Positions 49,866 to 58,866 of a DNA stretch of 64,000 nucleotides are shown here, piece after piece (position 1 is the stretch's first letter; each line of letters begins with the position of its first letter). This DNA comes from an uncultured Eubacteriaceae bacterium (GTDB taxonomy: Bacteria; Bacillota; Clostridia; Lachnospirales; CAG-274), in NCBI GenBank assembly GCA_946497035.1, contig CAMMIW010000009.1, positions 1-64,000 on the forward strand. Direction: 5' to 3'. The notes beneath the pieces were generated by a model, which did no database searches, was not told where the DNA came from, and saw only the letters and a list, made by a program, of their open reading frames with translations. A program made the position numbers and the translations under genes.

Positions 49866-49870
49866 AATAT

Positions 49871-50887
49871 TTATTGTATTGGTATATATTGTATTTTCCA
49901 TATATCTTTATCTTTTATAACATCAATAGCCATTGGATGATCTTTAGAAAAGCTGTATTGTATATATCCTGCATCTTTACCATCTTCAAAAAATTGCCCA
50001 TCTACTATAGCTTTTAAATTTTCTATATAACTTTTCATTTCATCTTGGCTAAGATTTTTCATAATTTGTATATATTTTTCTTCTGTCATATTTTTAGCGT
50101 CATAGTCTTTATATAATGTATATGCTATATTAAACTCTTTTTCCATAATAGCTTGTGTATAATATTTAACCATTTTTAAAGGTTCAACACCTTTAAAAAC
50201 ATCTATTTTTTTATCTCTTTTATAATTATCATATATTTTTTGTTCATCTTCAGATAAATAACCTACAACATTATAAGGCTCGTTGTTAGGCATAGTTATA
50301 TTATCTATTTTAATAGCAAAATTATATTTAACAGAAGTATCTTTCCAATTTATTAATATTTCATATACAACTAAATCTAAATATTTATCTTTAGTATCGA
50401 AAGTATGTTTAAAATCTACATTGCCATTTTTATTTAAGTCTACAGACATATTTTCTGTAAAATTTTCTGTGTCACCTTTACCATCTTGTCTTACATATGT
50501 TTTAGTAATATTAACGGTGCTATCTTTTGGTAAATCTTTTGGAAATTCTATTCTAATATTTTCTTCATTTTCCAATTGTATTAGTTTGTCATCTTCACCA
50601 GCTTTTATAAAATCTAATATTATTTTATCTTTTTCTTCGCTGCTATCAAAGCTATTTTCATTGTTGGAAATTTTTATATATGGTATTTCTGTATCTTTTG
50701 TAAATATAGATATATCTGTCTTGTTTTTTTCTATTTCATCTTTTGGTGTATTTTCATTATTTTCAGATGATGTAGATGTTGTTATATCTGTAGTAGCCTC
50801 TGTTTGGCTATCTTTATCTTTTTTATTAAAACAACCTGTTAAAGTAAATGTAAATATTATTCCTAATATTAATATTTTCTTTTTCAT
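49871..50887 (-). CDS. lipoprotein of unknown function
   Basis: 338 aa. The signal peptide ends in the lipobox FTLTGCFNK. A long acidic Thr/Ser/Asp-rich linker (about 25-60) follows. A middle region of beta-type sequence (TVNITKTYVRQDG onward) comes next. The C-terminal about 110 residues (QAIMEKEFNIAYTLY to DIWKIQYIPIQ) look like an NTF2/DUF4878-type domain. I do not recognise the family. The ribosome site AAGGTGA is clear. It is followed upstream by hflX on the same strand, 40 bp away. Confidence 0.7.
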   Translation of the reverse strand: MKKKILILGIIFTFTLTGCFNKKDKDSQTEATTDITTSTSSENNENTPKDEIEKNKTDISIFTKDTEIPYIKISNNENSFDSSEEKDKIILDFIKAGEDDKLIQLENEENIRIEFPKDLPKDSTVNITKTYVRQDGKGDTENFTENMSVDLNKNGNVDFKHTFDTKDKYLDLVVYEILINWKDTSVKYNFAIKIDNITMPNNEPYNVVGYLSEDEQKIYDNYKRDKKIDVFKGVEPLKMVKYYTQAIMEKEFNIAYTLYKDYDAKNMTEEKYIQIMKNLSQDEMKSYIENLKAIVDGQFFEDGKDAGYIQYSFSKDHPMAIDVIKDKDIWKIQYIPIQ

Positions 50888-50927
50888 AAAATCACCTTCT
50901 TAAATAGATTATTATCTTTTGTATTTT

Positions 50928-52205
50928 TTATATTATAAAATCTTTAAGCCTATTTTCCATTTCTTCATCTGCATATATTTCAAAAAACATACCTTCGTCT
51001 TTATTTTCTGTTTTTATAATTTCACATCTACCGTGTATTATGCTAACATAGTTACATTTATTATAGGGTATTAAAATATTTATAGATTTTTTAAAGCTTT
51101 TAACAACATCTTCAATAGTATTTAAAAGGTTCTCTATACCATATCCATTTTTAGCAGATATTTCTAATGTATACATAGCAAAATCATCTTTAGGCAAAGG
51201 CCTTAATACATTTTCTTTATCTATTTTATTATACGCAGTAATTATAGGTTTGTTTAAACAATCTAAATCTTTTAAAGTTTTATAAACTATGTTCATTTGT
51301 TCTTCACGAGCGTTATTTGAGCTATCTACAACATGTACTAATATATCGGCATATTTTGTTTCTTCTAAAGTTGCTCTAAAGGCTTTAATAAGGTTATGAG
51401 GTAATTTTTGTATAAAACCTACTGTATCTGTAAAAAGATACTCTCTGCCAGATTGTAGCTCTATTTTTCTTGTTGTAGTATCTAATGTTGCAAAAAGCTT
51501 ATCCATAGCTAAAACATCTGACTTTGTAACACTATTCATAAGGGTAGATTTACCTGCATTTGTATAGCCTACAAAAGCGACTATAGGTTGTTTATTTTTT
51601 AGTCTTTTTTCTCTCATAACTTGTCTATGTTTTTCTATATATTTAAGCTCTTTGTTAAGCTCTGCTATTCTGTCTGCTATATTTCTTCTATCTACTTCAA
51701 GTTTTTTTTCACCAGGCCCTCTAGTGCCTATACCACCACCTAAACGGCTCATATCTTTACCTTGGCCTACAAGATGAGTTAATTTATATCTAAGCTGAGC
51801 AAGCTCTACCTGAACCTTACCTTCTGCCGAGCTTGCTCTTTTTGCAAATATATCTAATATAACTAATGTTCTATTCATTATTTTAATTTGTAGCATATTA
51901 GCCATATTTCTCATTTGGCTAGAGGTAAGCTCATCATCACATACAATGCCTGTTGCTCCAAGCTCTTCTATATATGCTTTTAGCTCTTCTATTTTTCCTT
52001 TACCAAAATAATGGGCTTTATGTATACCTTCTCTTTTTTGAACCATACGCCCAATAACTGTTGCACCAGCTGTTTCTACTAGTTCTTGTAGCTCATCTAA
52101 GCTAGCATCTATATTCATTAAATCTTTTTCGTTATCTATACCTATTAAAACTACTTTTTCTTCAATATCTTTTGTTTCATAAGTTTTTGTTTTATTTTTT
52201 TCCAT
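50928..52205 (-). CDS. hflX: ribosome-associated GTPase HflX
   Basis: A 425-aa GTPase that binds and splits stalled or stress-hibernating ribosomes. The N-terminal HflX domain ends with RLGGGIGTRGPGEKKLE. The G domain has G1 VGYTNAGKSTLMN, G2/G3 TLDTTTRKIEL then DTVGFIQKLP, and G4 YNKID. A C-terminal domain follows. The ribosome site AAAGGTGG precedes the ATG. Confidence 0.97.
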   Translation of the reverse strand: MEKNKTKTYETKDIEEKVVLIGIDNEKDLMNIDASLDELQELVETAGATVIGRMVQKREGIHKAHYFGKGKIEELKAYIEELGATGIVCDDELTSSQMRNMANMLQIKIMNRTLVILDIFAKRASSAEGKVQVELAQLRYKLTHLVGQGKDMSRLGGGIGTRGPGEKKLEVDRRNIADRIAELNKELKYIEKHRQVMREKRLKNKQPIVAFVGYTNAGKSTLMNSVTKSDVLAMDKLFATLDTTTRKIELQSGREYLFTDTVGFIQKLPHNLIKAFRATLEETKYADILVHVVDSSNNAREEQMNIVYKTLKDLDCLNKPIITAYNKIDKENVLRPLPKDDFAMYTLEISAKNGYGIENLLNTIEDVVKSFKKSINILIPYNKCNYVSIIHGRCEIIKTENKDEGMFFEIYADEEMENRLKDFII

Positions 52206-52309
52206 TATAATCCCACCTTTTAAAATTTTATAGAATTATTATAAGCTAATTATAACATATATATTATTTTTTTACTAGAAATATTTAATTATACAAAAAA
52301 CATAAAAAA

Positions 52310-52332
52310 GGCTATAGATAAACCTATAGCCT
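52310..52332 (-). terminator. spoVG terminator
   Basis: AGGCTATAG/CTATAGCCT flanked on the minus strand by a T-rich run (CTTTTTTATG). A member of the hairpin family, 11 bp after the spoVG stop. Confidence 0.8.
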
Positions 52333-52342
52333 ATAATATTTA

Positions 52343-52636
52343 TTATTGTGCAACTGCACTTTCTTGCATAGTTTCTTCTTCTAAAAGTGCCTGTTCATAT
52401 TTAGCTAAAATAGCTTTTTGAAGAGTTTCTCTAGCAGAAGAATTAATAGGGTGTGCTATATCTCTAAATTCTCCATTGCTAGTTTTTCTACTAGGCATAG
52501 CGATAAATAAGCCGTTTTCTCCTTCAATCACTTTAATATCGTGAACAACAAATTCGTTATCTAAAGTGATAGAAACGATAGCTTTCATTTTACCTTCTTG
52601 ATTAACTTTTCTGATTCTTACGTCTGTAATATTCAT
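52343..52636 (-). CDS. spoVG: septation/regulatory protein SpoVG
   Basis: A 97-aa small nucleic-acid-binding regulator conserved in Firmicutes, affecting sporulation septation and gene expression. The family block [11 protein letters not shown], then [18 protein letters not shown] and [14 protein letters not shown], is nearly invariant. The ATG at 52636 lies 9 nt from GGAGGA; the TTG two codons upstream is too close. Its leader is long and structured, with a consensus promoter. Confidence 0.97.
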   Translation of the reverse strand: MNITDVRIRKVNQEGKMKAIVSITLDNEFVVHDIKVIEGENGLFIAMPSRKTSNGEFRDIAHPINSSARETLQKAILAKYEQALLEEETMQESAVAQ

Positions 52637-52651
52637 AGACAAATCTCCTCC

Positions 52652-52783
52652 TATAAAGTAGAATAAATTGTATACAAAGGGCTAACCTTTTAGTATTAAA
52701 ACAGGCTGGGTTCTACTTTATACCTAAAAATTATGTAATTATTTTGGGTATGGAAAAATTTTTAAGTAAAACCATATGCTGAT
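52652..52783 (-). ncRNA. structured leader of spoVG
   Basis: The promoter at 52790-52818 implies a leader of about 147 nt. It contains a 12-bp perfect inverted repeat, TTCTACTTTATA with TATAAAGTAGAA (52652-52663 and 52711-52722), closing right on the GGAGGAG ribosome site. The loop of 47 nt is GC-richer, with AGCC/GGTTAGCC blocks. A second hairpin spans 52719-52752. Folding could hide the ribosome site. No named riboswitch is recognised. Confidence 0.5.
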
Positions 52784-52789
52784 ATGTTT

Positions 52790-52818
52790 ATTATATAACT
52801 TTTTTATATAAAAATCAA
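52790..52818 (-). promoter_or_regulatory. spoVG promoter
   Basis: Minus strand: TTGATT (52818-52813), a 17-bp spacer and TATAAT (52795-52790). Confidence 0.75.
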
Positions 52819-53014
52819 TAATTATTTTGAAAAAATTTTGTAAATTTTATAAATGTATCAATATTTTTTTATTATAGGTTGTTTAATTATCATAAATGAA
52901 TAGTTATATATTACAATTAAGACGTTATTTTTTACAATGCATTTTTCAATTTTTTTTGAATATATAAATAGTATATTTTGGTTAATAATATAAATAGGTT
53001 AATATAATTAATAG

Positions 53015-53043
53015 TTGATAAAATATATTAATATATATATAAT
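53015..53043 (+). promoter_or_regulatory. murC promoter
   Basis: TTGATA (53015-53020), a 17-bp spacer and TATAAT (53038-53043). The start point would fall within the palindrome that follows. Confidence 0.7.
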
Positions 53044-53056
53044 ATACCTAGGTATA
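53043..53056. promoter_or_regulatory. 14-bp palindrome over the murC start point
   Basis: TATACCTAGGTATA is a perfect, loop-free palindrome beginning in the -10 box. Its position fits an operator for a dimeric repressor. The protein is unknown. Confidence 0.5.
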
Positions 53057-53081
53057 AATTATGTTAGGAGATAAAGCTATT

Positions 53082-54470
53082 ATGCATACAATAAATATAA
53101 AAAATATTTTTCCTTATAAAAAGCTATATTTTATAGGCATAGGCGGTGTTAGTATGTCTGGCCTTTGTGAAATACTTTTAGCCGAAGGTGGTTATCATAT
53201 ATTAGGTTCTGATAACAATTATTCTAACCTTATAGAAAATCTTATTAAAAAAGGTGTTACTGTTTATATAGGCCAAAATAGAGATAATATTACAGAAGAT
53301 ATAGATTTAGTTGTATATACTGCTGCTATAAAAGAAGATAACGAAGAATTTATAAGAGCTAAAGAGCTTAATTTAAAAATGGTTGAGCGTTCCCAATTTT
53401 TAGGCGAGCTTATGAAAGCTTATAAATACCCTTTATGTATAGCAGGTACACACGGTAAAACTACTACATCTTCTATGGTATCTGAGGTTTTTTTACAAGC
53501 TAAAAAAGATCCTACTATATCTATAGGTGGCATACTTTCATCTATTAATAGTAATTTTAAAGTAGGCAAAAAAGATTATATTGTTTTAGAAACTTGTGAA
53601 TATTGTGATACATTTTTAAAATTTAATCCACATTCTGCCATTATATTAAATATAGATGAAGATCATTTAGATTATTTTAAAGATATTAACCAAATATATG
53701 AAAGCTTTAGAAAATTTGCAAAGCTAGTTAAAGAAGATGCTTGTCTTGTTATAAATAGCCATATTAAAGACTATGAAAAAATAGTAAAAGATTTAAAATG
53801 TAACGTTATAACATATGGGGAAAATGAGCATAGTATGTGGCAGGCTAAAAATATTATTTTTGATGAGCTTGGCTGTGCAACATATGATGCATATTATAAT
53901 AATAAATTTATGTATAATATAAAACTAAGTGTTGTAGGCCTTCACAATGTTTATAATTCTTTATCTGTATGTGCTTTAGCTCATTTTTATGACTTAGACA
54001 AAGAAAGCATAGAAAAAGGACTTAATAATTTTAAAGGGACAAACAGACGTTTTCAATATAAAGGAACATTTAACGGTGCAAAAATAATAGATGATTATGC
54101 CCACCACCCAACAGAAATATTAGCCACTATAAAAGCAGCTAAAGCTCAAAAAATAAACAATCTTTGGTGTATTTTTCAACCACATACTTACACTAGAACA
54201 AAAGCTTTATTAGACGATTTTGCTAAAGCTCTTTTAGAGTCAGATAATATTTTAATATGTGATATATATTCTGCTAGAGAAAAAGATACAGGAGAGATAC
54301 ACGCAAAAGACTTGGTAAACAAAATAGAAAAACTGGGGAAAAATGCTATATATATAGAAAATTTTGAATATGGAAAAAATTATATTCAAAAAAACTGCCA
54401 ACCTAATGATATGTTGATAACTATGGGGGCAGGAAATGTGTATTTACTTGGAGAAATGTTGCTAAGTTAA
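53082..54470 (+). CDS. murC: UDP-N-acetylmuramate-L-alanine ligase
   Basis: A 462-aa ATP-dependent Mur ligase that adds L-Ala to UDP-MurNAc. It has the N-terminal FIGIGGVSMSGLCEILL, the ATP loop AGTHGKTTTSSMV, central DEDHLDYF, and the C-terminal DDYAHHPTEI and FQPHTYTRT. A longer frame from 53061 includes the ribosome site AGGAGA, so the ATG at 53082 is preferred (10-nt spacing). It is monocistronic. Confidence 0.96.
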   Translation: MHTINIKNIFPYKKLYFIGIGGVSMSGLCEILLAEGGYHILGSDNNYSNLIENLIKKGVTVYIGQNRDNITEDIDLVVYTAAIKEDNEEFIRAKELNLKMVERSQFLGELMKAYKYPLCIAGTHGKTTTSSMVSEVFLQAKKDPTISIGGILSSINSNFKVGKKDYIVLETCEYCDTFLKFNPHSAIILNIDEDHLDYFKDINQIYESFRKFAKLVKEDACLVINSHIKDYEKIVKDLKCNVITYGENEHSMWQAKNIIFDELGCATYDAYYNNKFMYNIKLSVVGLHNVYNSLSVCALAHFYDLDKESIEKGLNNFKGTNRRFQYKGTFNGAKIIDDYAHHPTEILATIKAAKAQKINNLWCIFQPHTYTRTKALLDDFAKALLESDNILICDIYSAREKDTGEIHAKDLVNKIEKLGKNAIYIENFEYGKNYIQKNCQPNDMLITMGAGNVYLLGEMLLS

Positions 54471-54552
54471 TAATTATCAACATAATCCACAATTTTTTCA
54501 ACAAAAGTATATATAAATATTTTTTGCCTGTAAGGTTTATATAGAGGCATAT

Positions 54553-54610
54553 AAAAATAACCAGTGAAAAACATTTAATATATAAGGTTTTTTACTAGTT
54601 ATTTTTTAAT
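54553..54610. terminator. murC terminator
   Basis: AAAATAACCAGTGAAAAAC pairs imperfectly with GTTTTTTACTAGTTATTTT across an AT-rich loop, followed by a T-rich run. It could serve murC and the convergent TSCPD gene. Confidence 0.6.
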
Positions 54611-54669
54611 TGTTTTATATTTATTAAAAAATATTATAAGATATTTAAAGTTTTCAACATATATGTGTA

Positions 54670-54918
54670 TTACTTGTTGATAAGTGCTTCTTTTAATGCT
54701 TTTGCTAATTGATCTGGACAAGATGTAGCTTTATTCCCACAAGTTAAACCTTCTAGTTTTTTCACCACATCTTCTGCTTTTAAGCCTTCTACAAGGCTAG
54801 CTATGCCTTTAAGGTTGCCGTTACAACCACCGTTAAATGACACTTTTTTAACAATATCTCCATCTAGTTCAAATTGTATATTTTTTGCACATACACCTTT
54901 TGTGTCAAAGTTATTCAT
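54670..54918 (-). CDS. TSCPD domain protein
   Basis: 82 aa. A small Cys-containing protein with the signature NATSCPDQLAKAL and four Cys (C10, C33, C60, C67) that could bind metal or a cluster. The TSCPD domain also occurs at the end of some ribonucleotide reductases; stand-alone copies have no known role. The ribosome site AAGGAG supports the ATG at 54918. It is monocistronic. Confidence 0.83.
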   Translation of the reverse strand: MNNFDTKGVCAKNIQFELDGDIVKKVSFNGGCNGNLKGIASLVEGLKAEDVVKKLEGLTCGNKATSCPDQLAKALKEALINK

Positions 54919-55099
54919 ATTATCACTCCTTAAAAAATTATAATTAATAAAAGTATATCAACTAGGTTAAAAAATTTCAATATAAAAAATTTTTAAATTA
55001 AAATAATTGATAAATAGTATTTTTAAAGTTATAATTAATAATGTAAACTAATTTTTATAAAATATTATGTTTTAAATAAAATAATAAGGAGGTTATAAA

Positions 55100-55450
55100 A
55101 TGGAAAATTTATTTTTACAATATCCAAAATGTACTACTTGTAAAAAAGCTAAAAAATTTCTAGAAGATAATAACATATCTTTTATAAATAGAGATATAAC
55201 TATAGATAATCCAACAAAAGAAGAGCTTAAAAGCTGGTATGAAAAAAGCGGACTTGAGCTTAAAAAATTTTTCAATACAAGCGGTGTTTTATATAGAGAG
55301 ATGGGACTTAAAGATAAAATAAAAAATATGACAGAAGATGAAATGTTGGAGCTTTTATCTACTGATGGTAAGCTTGTAAAAAGGCCTATTTTAGTAAATG
55401 ATAATAAAGTTTTAGTAGGTTTTAAAGAAGAACTATATAAGTCTTTTTAA
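55100..55450 (+). CDS. ArsC/Spx-family thioredoxin-fold protein
   Basis: 116 aa. The N-terminal CTTCKKAKKFL gives a CxxC motif, the fold is that of arsenate reductase ArsC and Spx/MgsR proteins, and KRPILVNDNKVLVGF is the conserved C-terminal block. The conserved Arg-Pro is present. Whether it is a reductase or an RNA-polymerase-binding regulator cannot be told. No arsenic genes adjoin it. The ribosome site AGGAGG is clear, and the peptidase gene follows 14 bp on. Confidence 0.87.
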   Translation: MENLFLQYPKCTTCKKAKKFLEDNNISFINRDITIDNPTKEELKSWYEKSGLELKKFFNTSGVLYREMGLKDKIKNMTEDEMLELLSTDGKLVKRPILVNDNKVLVGFKEELYKSF

Positions 55451-55464
55451 TAAGGAGGTATATT

Positions 55465-56715
55465 ATGGAAAATTTTTTTGAAAATAACCGCAAAAAAATA
55501 ATTAATTCTTTAAAAGAAGAAAGATTTATGATAATCTTATTTTCAGGTAAAGCACAACATAAAACTTGTGATCAATTTTTCCCTTTTGAGCCTAATAGAA
55601 ATTTTTATTATATGACAGGTATAGATAAACCACATATTATATATATGGCTACAAAAAATGGAGAAAATATAGACGAAACATTATTTATAGAGAGATATGA
55701 CGAACTAAAAGCAAAATGGGACGGAGCATCTATAGGAGAAGAAAAAGCAAAAAATATATCTGGTATAGAAAATATAAAATATTTAGATGAATTTGAGCTT
55801 ACTTTTTCTAATAATATGTTTAGAAACAACATAGAAAATGTATATTTAGATTTAGAAAATAGGTACTTAAACAACAGTAAATGTAGCTTTAAACAGGCTA
55901 ATATAATAAAAGAAAATTATCCATATGCTAATATAAAAAATATATATAACAATATAGGTTATTGCAGGCTTTTTAAAGAAGACGAAGAAATAGAAAATTT
56001 AAAAAAGGCTATAGAAATAACTAAACAAGGTATAGAAAATATATGGAAAAATGCAAAGCCTAACATTATGGAATATGAGCTAGAAGCTTGTTTTGATTAT
56101 GAGATTAAAAGAAATGGCTCAAAAGATAAAGCTTTTAATACAATACTTGCAAGTGGTAGCAACGCAACTGTTTTACACTATGGCGAAAATAACGATAAAA
56201 TAAATGATGGAGAGCTTGTTCTTATAGATTTAGGTGCTACTTATAATTATTATAATGCAGATATAACTAGAACTTTTCCAGTTAATGGAAAGTTTAGTGA
56301 AAGACAAAAACAACTATACAACATAGTTTTAGAAGGGCAAAGAAAAGTTATAGAGGCTATAAAACCAGGTTTACCATTTAAAAGGCTTAATGAAATATTA
56401 ATAGAACATTATGAAGAAGAGCTTAAAAAAATAGGCCTTATAAAAGATAAAAGTGAAATATCAAAATATTATTATCACGGCGTTAGCCATTATTTAGGGT
56501 TAGATACTCACGACGTATCTAGAGATTTAGGCACAGATGGTGGCCTTAAAAAAGGTATGGTTATAACAGTAGAGCCTGGCCTTTATATAGCAGAAGAAGG
56601 TATAGGCATAAGAATAGAAGATGATATATTAGTTACAGAAACAGGCTATGAAAATTTATCTAAAGATATAATAAAAACTGTAGAAGATATAGAAAATTTC
56701 TTTAAAAATAGATAA
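55465..56715 (+). CDS. Xaa-Pro aminopeptidase (M24B)
   Basis: A 416-aa metallopeptidase that releases N-terminal residues before proline. It has an N-terminal aminopeptidase-P domain and a pita-bread domain. Metal ligands are LIDLGATYNYYNADITRTF (two Asp), HGVSHYLGLDTHD (His), TVEPGLY (Glu) and RIEDD (Glu). Length is normal. The ribosome site AAGGAGG is clear. The DUF2161 gene starts 1 bp after its stop, so the two are probably cotranscribed. Confidence 0.93.
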   Translation: MENFFENNRKKIINSLKEERFMIILFSGKAQHKTCDQFFPFEPNRNFYYMTGIDKPHIIYMATKNGENIDETLFIERYDELKAKWDGASIGEEKAKNISGIENIKYLDEFELTFSNNMFRNNIENVYLDLENRYLNNSKCSFKQANIIKENYPYANIKNIYNNIGYCRLFKEDEEIENLKKAIEITKQGIENIWKNAKPNIMEYELEACFDYEIKRNGSKDKAFNTILASGSNATVLHYGENNDKINDGELVLIDLGATYNYYNADITRTFPVNGKFSERQKQLYNIVLEGQRKVIEAIKPGLPFKRLNEILIEHYEEELKKIGLIKDKSEISKYYYHGVSHYLGLDTHDVSRDLGTDGGLKKGMVITVEPGLYIAEEGIGIRIEDDILVTETGYENLSKDIIKTVEDIENFFKNR

Positions 56716-56716
56716 A

Positions 56717-57420
56717 ATGAAAGAAACAGAGCTTTATGAACCTATAAAAAATTATCTTTTGCAAAATGGATATAAAGTTCAAGCAGAGGTTAAAAACTGT
56801 GATATAGCTTGCTTATATGAAAATAATCTTATTGTTATAGAGATTAAAAAACATTTAATTTAAAGCTTTTATATCAAGCTTTAGATAGAAAATCATTTGC
56901 CGATAAAGTTTTTGTAGCTATTAATAGGCCTAAAAATTTTAGAAAAAAAGAAGTTAAACATATGTTAAAAATATTAAAAGCTATGGATATAGGACTTATA
57001 ACTGTTGCTTTAGATAGCCCTTTAAAAACAGTAGAAATAGTGTTACAACCTATAAATAATGCTATAAAGAAAAAAGCAAGAAAAAGAGCTATAATATTAA
57101 ATGAAATAGAAAAAAGAAACTTAAATATTAATTTAGGTGGTAGCACCAAAAAAGATAGAGTATTAACTGCTTATAAAGAGAAAACTATATTTTTAGCTTG
57201 TGTTTTAAACAAAATAGAAAAAGGTAGCCCATCACATATAAAAAAACAATTTAACATACAAAATGTTAGTAGCATTTTACAAAAAAACTATTATGGTTAT
57301 TTTGAAAGAATAGAAAGAGGAATATATACTTTATCTAAAAAAGGAAAAGATATGCTAAAAGAAAATGAGTTTAAAGAGGCTATATTATATTATAATAAGG
57401 AGGTGGATAAACTTGTTTAA
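56717..57420 (+). pseudogene. frameshifted DUF2161 PD-(D/E)XK-type protein
   Basis: The first 48 codons (56717-56863) read MKETELYEPIKNYLLQNGY then CDIACLYENNLIVIEIKK, a PD-(D/E)XK nuclease-like core. They stop early. The other frame then continues FNLKLLYQALDRKSFADKVF and a C-terminal winged-helix-like part to 57420. One extra A in the A6 tract at 56850-56855 would join them as EIKKTFNLKLLYQALDR. The rest is intact, so this is either a recent loss or a base-calling error. The family's role is unknown. Confidence 0.75.
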
Positions 57421-58285
57421 TATAGAGCGTAACGAAGAATGTTGGTGTGGTAGTGGTAAAAAATATAAAGCTTGCCATTTAAGAAAAGATGAAGAAATGT
57501 TATCACCTTTTCAAAAGCAAGGCTACCCCATACCTAGAAGAGATTTAATATTAACAGAAAAACAAATAGAAGGGATAGAGAAATCGGCAAAGCTTACAAA
57601 ATCTATTATAGATGAGGCAGAAAAAATAATAAAAGAGGGCATTTCTACTTTAGAAATAAATGACCTTGTTCATAAGCTAACTATAGACGCAGGAGCTGTA
57701 CCTGCACCTCTTAATTATAATGGCTTTCCTAAAAGTTGTTGCACATCTATAAATAATGTTATATGCCACGGTATACCATCTAAAAATGATATATTAAAAA
57801 ATGGTGATATAATAAACTTAGATATAACTTCTATTTTAGATGGTTATTATTCAGATATGAGCCGTATGTATATGATAGGAGATGTATCTGACAATGCTAA
57901 AAAACTTGTAGAAGTTACAAAAGAATGTTTAATGGCAGGTATAGAGGCGGTAAAACCTTATAGACCTATATCAGATATAGGCAACGCTATAAATGATATA
58001 GCTGATAAACATGGTTATGGAGTAGTTAGAGCATTAACAGGCCACGGTGTAGGTATAAAATTTCACGAAGAGCCTAACATTAACCATTATAGAACAAATG
58101 CTAAAACTATGATAATGGTGCCTAATATGGTATTTACAATAGAACCTATGATTAATGAAGGTACTTTCGATTGTTATGTAGGTAACGATAATTGGACAGT
58201 TTATACAAAAGATGATAAACTATCTGCCCAATGGGAACATACTATATTAGTTACAGAAACAGGTTATAAAATATTAACAGATTAA
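57413..58285 (+). CDS. map: methionine aminopeptidase with SEC-C zinc motif
   Basis: A 290-aa type I enzyme that removes initiator Met. It carries an N-terminal SEC-C motif (ECWCGSGKKYKACH), thought to bind zinc and the ribosome. Metal ligands of the catalytic domain are NLDITSILDGYYSDMS (two Asp), GHGVGIKFHEEP (His), FTIEPM (Glu) and QWEHT (Glu). It starts at the TTG 57413 after AAGGAGGTGG, overlapping the DUF2161 end by 8 bp. This is probably an additional Map beside a ribosomal-operon copy elsewhere. Confidence 0.93.
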   Translation: MFNIERNEECWCGSGKKYKACHLRKDEEMLSPFQKQGYPIPRRDLILTEKQIEGIEKSAKLTKSIIDEAEKIIKEGISTLEINDLVHKLTIDAGAVPAPLNYNGFPKSCCTSINNVICHGIPSKNDILKNGDIINLDITSILDGYYSDMSRMYMIGDVSDNAKKLVEVTKECLMAGIEAVKPYRPISDIGNAINDIADKHGYGVVRALTGHGVGIKFHEEPNINHYRTNAKTMIMVPNMVFTIEPMINEGTFDCYVGNDNWTVYTKDDKLSAQWEHTILVTETGYKILTD

Positions 58286-58297
58286 GGAGAAGGCCTT

Positions 58298-58864
58298 ATG
58301 ACAGAAAGAGAAAAAATGTTGGCAGAGATGCCCTATAACCCTGCCGATAAAGAGCTTGTAGAAATGAGAGCTTATGCAAGAAAAATGTGCAAAGAGTTTA
58401 ACGATTGTGATACACAAGATAACAAAAAAAGGGAAAATATATTAAAAAATCTTTTTGGTAGCACAGGCGATAGCATATATATGGAGCCTAGCTTTAGATG
58501 TGATTATGGCAAAAATATTTATGTAGGCGAAAATTTTTATGCTAATTTTAATTGTGTTATATTAGATGTGGCAGAAGTTAAAATAGGCAAAAATTGTATG
58601 ATAGTACCTAATGTGGCTATATATACTGCCACTCACCCAATAGACCCTATAGAAAGAAATAGTGGCATAGAATATGCTAAAAAAATAACTATAGGCGATA
58701 ACTGTTGGCTTGGGGGCAACTGTGTTATATGCCCTGGTGTAACTTTAGGTAATAATGTTGTTGTAGGAGCAGGAGCGGTTGTTACAAAAAGTTTTGGTGA
58801 TAATGTAGTATTAGCAGGTAACCCTGCAAAAGTTATAAAAATAATAGAAAACAAAGGAGAATAA
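58298..58864 (+). CDS. sugar O-acetyltransferase (Maa/LacA family)
   Basis: 188 aa. A left-handed beta-helix acetyltransferase using acetyl-CoA, of the maltose/galactoside acetyltransferase family. The N-terminus MTEREKMLAEMPYNPADKEL is typical. Hexapeptide repeats such as IGDNCWLGGNCVICPGVTLG fill the C-terminal half, and the catalytic His is in ATHPID. It is 2 bp from an esterase gene, making an acetylation/deacetylation pair. The actual acceptor is unknown. Confidence 0.9.
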   Translation: MTEREKMLAEMPYNPADKELVEMRAYARKMCKEFNDCDTQDNKKRENILKNLFGSTGDSIYMEPSFRCDYGKNIYVGENFYANFNCVILDVAEVKIGKNCMIVPNVAIYTATHPIDPIERNSGIEYAKKITIGDNCWLGGNCVICPGVTLGNNVVVGAGAVVTKSFGDNVVLAGNPAKVIKIIENKGE

Positions 58865-58866
58865 AA

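Noticed and set aside
50283..50903. 206-aa hydrophobic plus-strand frame
   Set aside because: Antisense to the lipoprotein gene, with no ribosome site; AT-rich antisense frames here are routinely hydrophobic.
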